Shown one piece after another: positions 58,923-64,000 of a DNA stretch of 64,000 nucleotides (position 1 is its first letter; each line of letters opens with the position of its first letter). The notes beneath the pieces were generated by a model. It made no database searches, was not told the DNA's origin, and saw only the letters and a program-made list of their open reading frames with translations. The DNA comes from an uncultured Gemmataceae bacterium (GTDB lineage Bacteria > Planctomycetota > Planctomycetia > Gemmatales > Gemmataceae). The stretch is from positions 62,001-126,000 of the forward strand of contig CALDUY010000043.1 in the NCBI GenBank assembly GCA_937923405.1. Direction: 5' to 3'. The position numbers and the translations under genes are program-made.

Positions 58923-61070
58923 TTACATCCGATCGAGCGAATCGATCCAGCGGATCAGTTCCTCCAGCGTCTTAATGCCGGCTCGCCCGTCGAGATATTC
59001 AACGCCCATGTTGGGAATAATCCGTTCCAGAACGTTGTACTTGAGCTTTCGCAGCTTATCGCGTGTTTCTTCCAGAGCGGGCTTGACCGGATCTTTATCT
59101 CCGGCGGCGAGGAAGAAGGTCAACGGTTGAGCGGGCACCTTTTCCCGCGGGTTGCCTCGTAGAGCCGTTCCCACCGTAGCAACAGCTCGGAACATGGCTC
59201 GATACTGGAAGCCCAGGTAGAACGCCATTTCTCCACCAACCCCCATGCCATGTGCCACGATGCGGCGACGATCGACGGTATACGTCTCCTGCACGCTCTT
59301 GACCGCTTCCATTACCACGTCGGTTTCGCCTGGGGTCCACCCCAGCATGTTGTCCGATTGCGGGCAAACCAAGATGATGTGGTGATCGTCACAAAAAGTC
59401 ATCCACACATCAACGAAATCTTCGATGTCACGTTCCTTGTTCTTGCCTACGGGATGCAACCAGACGACCACAGAACAGGCGATATTAGGATCGTAGGTAT
59501 CCGGCACATAGAGCCAGTAGGTCGCATCGGCGGCAGGGGTAGTCCGCTTCAGAAAACCGGTCTCCGCCTTCAGCGGAGGTTTTTGCGGTTGCTGATCGTC
59601 CTTCTTTTCCGGCTTCTTGATCGGTGGCTTGCCGCCGACGGGGGTCAGCGCTTGTTTGGCCGAGCTATTTTCGGGCAGATCCTCGGGCACCAGATCTGGA
59701 GCCTCGGCGAGTTTGACGGTCAGCGTCTCAGTCTTGCCGCCCGCCTTGCGTTTGACTTCGAGCTTCATCTCTTGCCCCGGTCGCATTACTTGCAGGAACT
59801 GCATTAACATTTCGCGACCGCCCTTAAGCTCGACCAGCGGCGCGGAGCTGGGTGCATTGGGACGCGAGACCTTGAGGATACGGTCGCCGATCTGGAGCTT
59901 GGCCGCCTCGGCGGGTGATTTCGGATAGACGTAACGAATCTCGACTCCATCGGCGGGATCATCGCGAATCGGCAAGATGCCCAGAAATGCCTGAGGAAAA
60001 GCCTCCTCAGCAGATCCCAAAACGATTTTATCGAGAACTACTTCTTTGTTGTCCCGCTCGACCTTGATGCTGATGAGGTCGCCTTCGTACTTCTTGCCCA
60101 ACTGATGCATCACCTGAGCGTAGTTGCTCACTTTGCGGCCATCGACTTCGCGAAGAATGTCGCCCGCTTTCAGGCCGCCTCTCTCAGCAGCAGAGTTGGG
60201 CAGCACAGATTCGATGGTCGGTACGGCCTCGTACATGTCCTGCGACTTCATCAGAACCCCCATGAAGCCGCGTTTGAGAACGACCGGCTCCTTCTCCGTG
60301 CCCTTCATCAATCGAGGGAGTACGGCGTTGATGTCCTCCAGGGGGATGGCGAAGCCGATGCCGGAATCGTACCACTCGAAGCCGGCGGTTTCCCCTTCGG
60401 CCTGCGGCGAAGCAGGAACGAGAACCCCCTGAACCCGCCCCTGAAGATCGATCAACGGTCCGCCGTAATTCGTAGGGGAAACCTTGGCGTCGGTCTGAAT
60501 CGCCTTGCCCCAGATGCGATCGATGGCACTGATGATGCCGACAGAGACGTTCGGCGGACCGTTCACCTCGGGAACCAGGGTGCGACCAACAGCAATAGCG
60601 GTCAGGCCGATTTGAATCTCGCTCTTAGGAGCTGGCACTGGAACGTCGAGTTTGGTTCCCGGCGGCAGATCAACGAGTTTCAAGAGGGTTAACATCCGTG
60701 TTTGATCGGTGCCGACCACTCGGGCGACACGGCGTTCCTTGATGCCGGGCACGGCCACGCGAATCGTCGAAGGTTTATCGGCGAAGTTGTACGCGCTGGA
60801 GATGACGTACCCGTCGGGATGGACGATCAACCCCGTGGTTGGTCCCTGACCTCGGCGGATGAGACCGCGTGCCCCGCCCTTGACGACTTCTGTGCCGCCT
60901 GAAGTCTCGATTTTGACCACGGTCGGCGCGATCTTGTTCACTGCCGCTTTGATGGCCTTTTCCTGTAGTTCGTCCACCTCATCGCTCCGTCCGGGAGCGG
61001 GCATCAGCATCAGGCCGCCTAGCGCAGCCGTGGCCAGAGCCAGCAGAGGAAGATAGCTTCGCATGTGCAT
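58923..61070 (-). CDS. HtrA-like pseudoprotease with two PDZ domains and an inactive esterase-like domain
   Basis: 715 residues, signal peptide to about 28, AAGGAT before the ATG. A trypsin-like fold at about 40-220 keeps the HtrA frame (VHPDGYVISS, GGPLIDLQGRVQGVLV) but all three catalytic positions are changed: His to Tyr94, Asp to Met126, Ser to Tyr202. PDZ domains lie at about 265-345 and 360-455. After a Pro/Lys linker, an alpha/beta-hydrolase domain (about 505-710) has GMGVGG at 608-613, with Gly610 in place of the nucleophile Ser. Probably a binding or scaffolding protein in the envelope. Third gene of the trypsin/PDZ operon. Confidence 0.85.
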   Translation of the reverse strand: MHMRSYLPLLALATAALGGLMLMPAPGRSDEVDELQEKAIKAAVNKIAPTVVKIETSGGTEVVKGGARGLIRRGQGPTTGLIVHPDGYVISSAYNFADKPSTIRVAVPGIKERRVARVVGTDQTRMLTLLKLVDLPPGTKLDVPVPAPKSEIQIGLTAIAVGRTLVPEVNGPPNVSVGIISAIDRIWGKAIQTDAKVSPTNYGGPLIDLQGRVQGVLVPASPQAEGETAGFEWYDSGIGFAIPLEDINAVLPRLMKGTEKEPVVLKRGFMGVLMKSQDMYEAVPTIESVLPNSAAERGGLKAGDILREVDGRKVSNYAQVMHQLGKKYEGDLISIKVERDNKEVVLDKIVLGSAEEAFPQAFLGILPIRDDPADGVEIRYVYPKSPAEAAKLQIGDRILKVSRPNAPSSAPLVELKGGREMLMQFLQVMRPGQEMKLEVKRKAGGKTETLTVKLAEAPDLVPEDLPENSSAKQALTPVGGKPPIKKPEKKDDQQPQKPPLKAETGFLKRTTPAADATYWLYVPDTYDPNIACSVVVWLHPVGKNKERDIEDFVDVWMTFCDDHHIILVCPQSDNMLGWTPGETDVVMEAVKSVQETYTVDRRRIVAHGMGVGGEMAFYLGFQYRAMFRAVATVGTALRGNPREKVPAQPLTFFLAAGDKDPVKPALEETRDKLRKLKYNVLERIIPNMGVEYLDGRAGIKTLEELIRWIDSLDRM

Positions 61071-61118
61071 CGTATCCTTGGTTGCTGTGAACGCGGCGGA
61101 TAGGGCGGGTCCGTTCGC

Positions 61119-62195
61119 TCACTTCTTCTTGTCGATGGGTCGTTCCAGAGTCAACGACACGGTGATGAGCTTGTCGCCGCGCTGAATCTCTAGTTTGATC
61201 TCGTTCCTCGGCACATAGTTCGCCAGAATGGTGTTGAAGGTGTTAATGTCCTGCACGGGCAGGCCATCAATGTAGACGATGAGATCGTCGGGGCGAAGCT
61301 TGGCCTTGTCGGCGGGCGAGCCAGGGATCACCTCCTCGACGTACGGCGGGGTACGCTCAACAACGTTGGGCACCAAAACTATGCCGTGAAACACCTGGTT
61401 GGCCACCTTCGGCGCTTCCGGCAGCGGCTTGTACTTCTCCTTCTTCGTGACCAGATCAAGGATGCTCGTTTCCGTCTTCTTGCCGTCCTTGTCCGTGGTT
61501 TCCGCCCGAGCGCTGAACGGAATGGCATAGTTGATCCAGGTATTGGTCAACTCGTTACGGAGTTCCTTGCCGATCATGGCGATCAGCTCCCCTTTGCGGG
61601 TAGTGATGACACCGCCTCCCGCGCCGGGGTTGTTGGTGATGGCGTCGAGGACGTAGACATTGCCACGATACGAGGCCTCGAAGATGCCGATACGGCCGGC
61701 CAGTTTGGAATAGGCGGCAATGACGCCGCGTTGCACCGACATCGGCTCGTCTCGGGTGGCGATCTGAAAGAGATTGCTGAAGGCCAGCACATGGGTGCCC
61801 GGCTCCAGGATCGGACGTTTGGCCGCCTGAAACACGTCGAAGTAATGCTCAATGTCCACACCACGCATGCCGCCCTCGATTTGTAGCAGGGCGACATCGA
61901 GGACCGGCTCACGAGCGATGACTTTAGCGTTGTAACGCGTGCCGTCGTACAGGTGAACCCGCAGATCTCGGGTATCGAGAATGTGGCTGTTGACCGTCAG
62001 AATGTAGCCGTCTCGGGAGATCAGTACGCCAGTTCCGTAGGAGGCCAATCCCTTGAAGCCGCCCGAGCCAAACAGCTTGACGAGCTTCTGATTGACCTCC
62101 TCGGCGATAGCAGCGAAGGAGTCGTCAGCCACAGCTCGATCAGCGACACTCAGGCCCAGCCAGACGACCACCAGCAGTGCGAACAAACGTTTCAC
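61119..62195 (-). CDS. HtrA-like trypsin/PDZ protein lacking the catalytic serine
   Basis: 358 residues from GTG 62195, which follows GAGAGG and opens a good signal peptide (KRLFALLVVVWLGLSVADRAVA). A TTG at 62228 is the alternative. Trypsin-like part: His71 in LTVNSHILD and Asp100 in EPVLDVALLQ are present. The serine loop reads NPGAGGGV, so Gly193 replaces Ser. One PDZ domain follows (VVERTPPYVEEVIPGSPADK, LRPDDLIVYIDGLPV). It is likely catalytically dead but able to bind substrate. It starts 40 bp after the active paralog ends. Confidence 0.86.
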   Translation of the reverse strand: MKRLFALLVVVWLGLSVADRAVADDSFAAIAEEVNQKLVKLFGSGGFKGLASYGTGVLISRDGYILTVNSHILDTRDLRVHLYDGTRYNAKVIAREPVLDVALLQIEGGMRGVDIEHYFDVFQAAKRPILEPGTHVLAFSNLFQIATRDEPMSVQRGVIAAYSKLAGRIGIFEASYRGNVYVLDAITNNPGAGGGVITTRKGELIAMIGKELRNELTNTWINYAIPFSARAETTDKDGKKTETSILDLVTKKEKYKPLPEAPKVANQVFHGIVLVPNVVERTPPYVEEVIPGSPADKAKLRPDDLIVYIDGLPVQDINTFNTILANYVPRNEIKLEIQRGDKLITVSLTLERPIDKKK

Positions 62196-62234
62196 GGATG
62201 AAGCCTCTCGAATTCTAGCTGTACTCAACGAACC

Positions 62235-64000
62235 TCACTTCGCCGTCAGACTATCCAGTTTGAGATCGACGTAGGGCCGATCGCCTCGACGGACGAACCA
62301 GTTCGTCGGCAACTGTTTACCATTAATGTCCTTGTAAGAAGACAAACAGACTTCGCAGGGATCCTCGTCCTTGTCGGGAGTCACTTCAAAGCCGATGAGA
62401 TGCCCCTTCTTCCAACGGCCCTCTTTGTCATCTTCCAGAGCAAAGTACCAGCGTGTTTCGACATGGGCATACTTGCCGCGTAGCACCTCGGCCATGACCC
62501 GAATTTTCGAGTAATCAGGGTTCTCGTCATTGCTGGGCGGATAGTACGGCTCGACGCCACCATGATGGAACTCACGGGTGAAGCCCTTCCCACCGTAGGC
62601 CAGCAGTTGCCGATAAAGGAAAATAGCCAGCACAAAGCCGCCTGATTCCGGGGGATCCTTGAACGCATCGGGGCGTTCCTGCACATTGAGCGGTTCCAGT
62701 GGGAAATCCAGCCCGTCGATGTCAGCAAGAATTTTGGGACTCTTGCCATCGGCGACCCCGGTCTCCTTGATCAGAAACATCGCGGTCATGTTCCGTCCCG
62801 CGCCGAGGCCGGCCAGCATCTTGCCGGAAAACTTCAATGTCCAATCGCCATGCTGCGTGGTGAAGTCGCTGGTCTTTTTCAGCGTGTCCAGCACGCGGTT
62901 CTGAGCCACTTCATTGAAGTAATAGTTCGAGAACCCGCCTTCTTTGAACTTGTAGAACTTGGCGGATGGTGGAGGCGGTCCCTTGGGAGCCGGCGGACGC
63001 GGTGGCCCCCCCGGCTGCGGTTGAGGACGCGGCGGGGCGTTGGGCCGATCGGTCATCAGCTCGCGCTGCACGCCCATCAAGCGAACCAGCACTTCGCGTT
63101 TCTCGTTTTCGCGACGGAAGACAAGTGGCATCCGCCAGCCTTTGGGATACAGTCCCAGGACGTTCTTGTACTGGTTCACGGTCGTGACCGGACGACCGGC
63201 AAAGGAGAGAATCTGATCGCCCACTTCCAGGCCGCGCCGCCGCGCATCGCTCTCGATGAGACTCTTGACGACGATGCGAGCGATGCCGCCGTCGTCGCCC
63301 TCGCTCTCCATGCTCGCGCCGAGCGAAGCATGATCCGTCTCCAATCCGACTCGCAAATGCCCCAGAAAATTTTTGATCTGATTGATGGAAATGGCGTAGC
63401 CGACGCCCGAGTTGACCCGGCCTCGTTTTTCAAACGAGCCGCGTCCGTTAATACCGATCAGTTCCCCGTTCATGTTGAACAGCGGGCCGCCGGAATTGCC
63501 TGGGTTGATCGAAGTATCGATCTGAATACAGTCGGTGTACTCCAACAGAGTACCAGCAGGGTATTGGTAGCGATGCACTCCAGAGACCAGACCGAAGGTG
63601 ACGGTCGGCGTGAAGTCGGTGGCCAACGAGAACGGATTGCCCATCGCCAGCGACCAGTCGCCCGCTCGCACTTCGTCGCTATCGCCCATCTTGGCATAGG
63701 GGAACTTATCGCCGGGGTTCTTCGGCAACAGCTTGATGAGAGCCACGTCGCCGACCCGATCCAGCCCAACCAACACGGCATCGTAGATGTGGCCGTCGGG
63801 CAGACCACACTTCAAAAGGGGCGATCGAGCCGCGTTCGTGACGTGCCAGTTAGTCAGGCAGTAGCCTTCCTCATCGATCAGCACTCCTGAGCCGTTGCCC
63901 GTCAGGTTGCCGTTGCCATCCCGAGCCATGACGGCGACCACGGACGGCTTGACTTTGTTAATTACTTCGACGCGCTTCTTCTCCGCTAGTGTGACCTTGG
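62235..64000 (-). CDS. HtrA-like serine protease with PDZ and extra C-terminal domain (5' end outside window)
   Basis: At least 588 residues; the frame is open to the window edge, so the apparent GTG at 63941 is internal. The trypsin domain is complete: His in CLTNWHVT, Asp in DRVGDVALIKLLP, Ser in NPGNSGGPLFNMNGELIGI. A PDZ follows (IVVKSLIESDARRRGLEVGD), then a Pro-rich linker (PRPQPQPGGPPRPPAPKGPP), then about 230 residues I do not recognise that contain a Cys pair (DPCEVCLSS). Probably an active envelope protease heading an operon with two inactive paralogs. Confidence 0.9.
   Translation of the reverse strand, partial: KVTLAEKKRVEVINKVKPSVVAVMARDGNGNLTGNGSGVLIDEEGYCLTNWHVTNAARSPLLKCGLPDGHIYDAVLVGLDRVGDVALIKLLPKNPGDKFPYAKMGDSDEVRAGDWSLAMGNPFSLATDFTPTVTFGLVSGVHRYQYPAGTLLEYTDCIQIDTSINPGNSGGPLFNMNGELIGINGRGSFEKRGRVNSGVGYAISINQIKNFLGHLRVGLETDHASLGASMESEGDDGGIARIVVKSLIESDARRRGLEVGDQILSFAGRPVTTVNQYKNVLGLYPKGWRMPLVFRRENEKREVLVRLMGVQRELMTDRPNAPPRPQPQPGGPPRPPAPKGPPPPSAKFYKFKEGGFSNYYFNEVAQNRVLDTLKKTSDFTTQHGDWTLKFSGKMLAGLGAGRNMTAMFLIKETGVADGKSPKILADIDGLDFPLEPLNVQERPDAFKDPPESGGFVLAIFLYRQLLAYGGKGFTREFHHGGVEPYYPPSNDENPDYSKIRVMAEVLRGKYAHVETRWYFALEDDKEGRWKKGHLIGFEVTPDKDEDPCEVCLSSYKDINGKQLPTNWFVRRGDRPYVDLKLDSLTAK

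Noticed and set aside
62850..63890. 346-residue plus-strand open frame
   Set aside because: It lies wholly antisense to the HtrA-like protease, whose catalytic motifs are clear, and its translation shows no family features; it is an effect of GC-rich codon use.

Overview
The window looks like a chromosomal segment of a planctomycete, most likely of the Gemmataceae (inference). Marker families are a DUF1559 protein with a prepilin-type N-terminus, a DUF1549/DUF1553 protein with a DUF1501 Tat-signal protein, two large exported beta-propeller/HEAT/c-type cytochrome proteins (PVC type), a gingipain-like C25 protein, a WD40-caspase protein and Uma2. The DNA is GC-rich and densely coded in both directions. 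I saw no phage, insertion sequence or CRISPR array. Two tRNA genes are present: Arg-CCT at 17245 and Leu-TAA at 39798.

Layout. 1-10.2 kb: a partial MacB/FtsX permease, a sulfatase-fold protein without its formylglycine site, a GNAT acetyltransferase, a paired M16 protease (one inactive and one active subunit), a beta-barrel-like exported protein, a TauE/SafE permease overlapping an MDR dehydrogenase, and an ECF sigma factor. 10.4-14.2 kb: a formylglycine-generating enzyme translationally coupled to a cytochrome/propeller protein. 14.2-17.3 kb: purD, a LipM-like octanoyltransferase, YbjQ, rpsT and tRNA-Arg. 17.4-29.7 kb (minus strand): an esterase, a cytochrome/HEAT giant with a late frameshift, ilvB, an exported HEAT protein with an embedded receiver-like domain, lysA and argH. 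30-35.8 kb: DUF1559 plus a tiny lipoprotein, a CPBP protease, a di-heme cytochrome, Uma2 and pyrC. 35.9-37.8 kb: an AT-richer FkbM/exostosin pair that looks acquired. 37.8-43.6 kb: a C25 protein, a frameshifted PhnD-like gene, a three-domain Clp_N-ThiD2-ThiE fusion, a sigma factor and a receiver lacking its Asp. 43.7-53.2 kb: a DUF1549-DUF1501-WD40 set, thrC-dapB, CoA-disulfide reductase-rhodanese opposite an ArsR regulator, and gpmA.

The last 11 kb is the most unusual part. On the plus strand an exported 1223-residue WD40-PDZ-caspase protein is followed by an exported partner with a possible CsgG/DUF4384-like architecture. Converging on it from the minus strand are three tandem HtrA-like trypsin/PDZ paralogs whose catalytic triad is intact in the first, lacks Ser in the second and is completely lost in the third. 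The third also carries an esterase-like domain without a nucleophile. I read this as a candidate cell-envelope proteolysis or protein-sensing system. That is inference from domain content and gene neighbourhood.

Two genes, at 18997-22271 and 39928-40799, have clear single-base frame disruptions, and a third small gene at 45328 probably has one. Raw reads would show whether these are biological or assembly errors.
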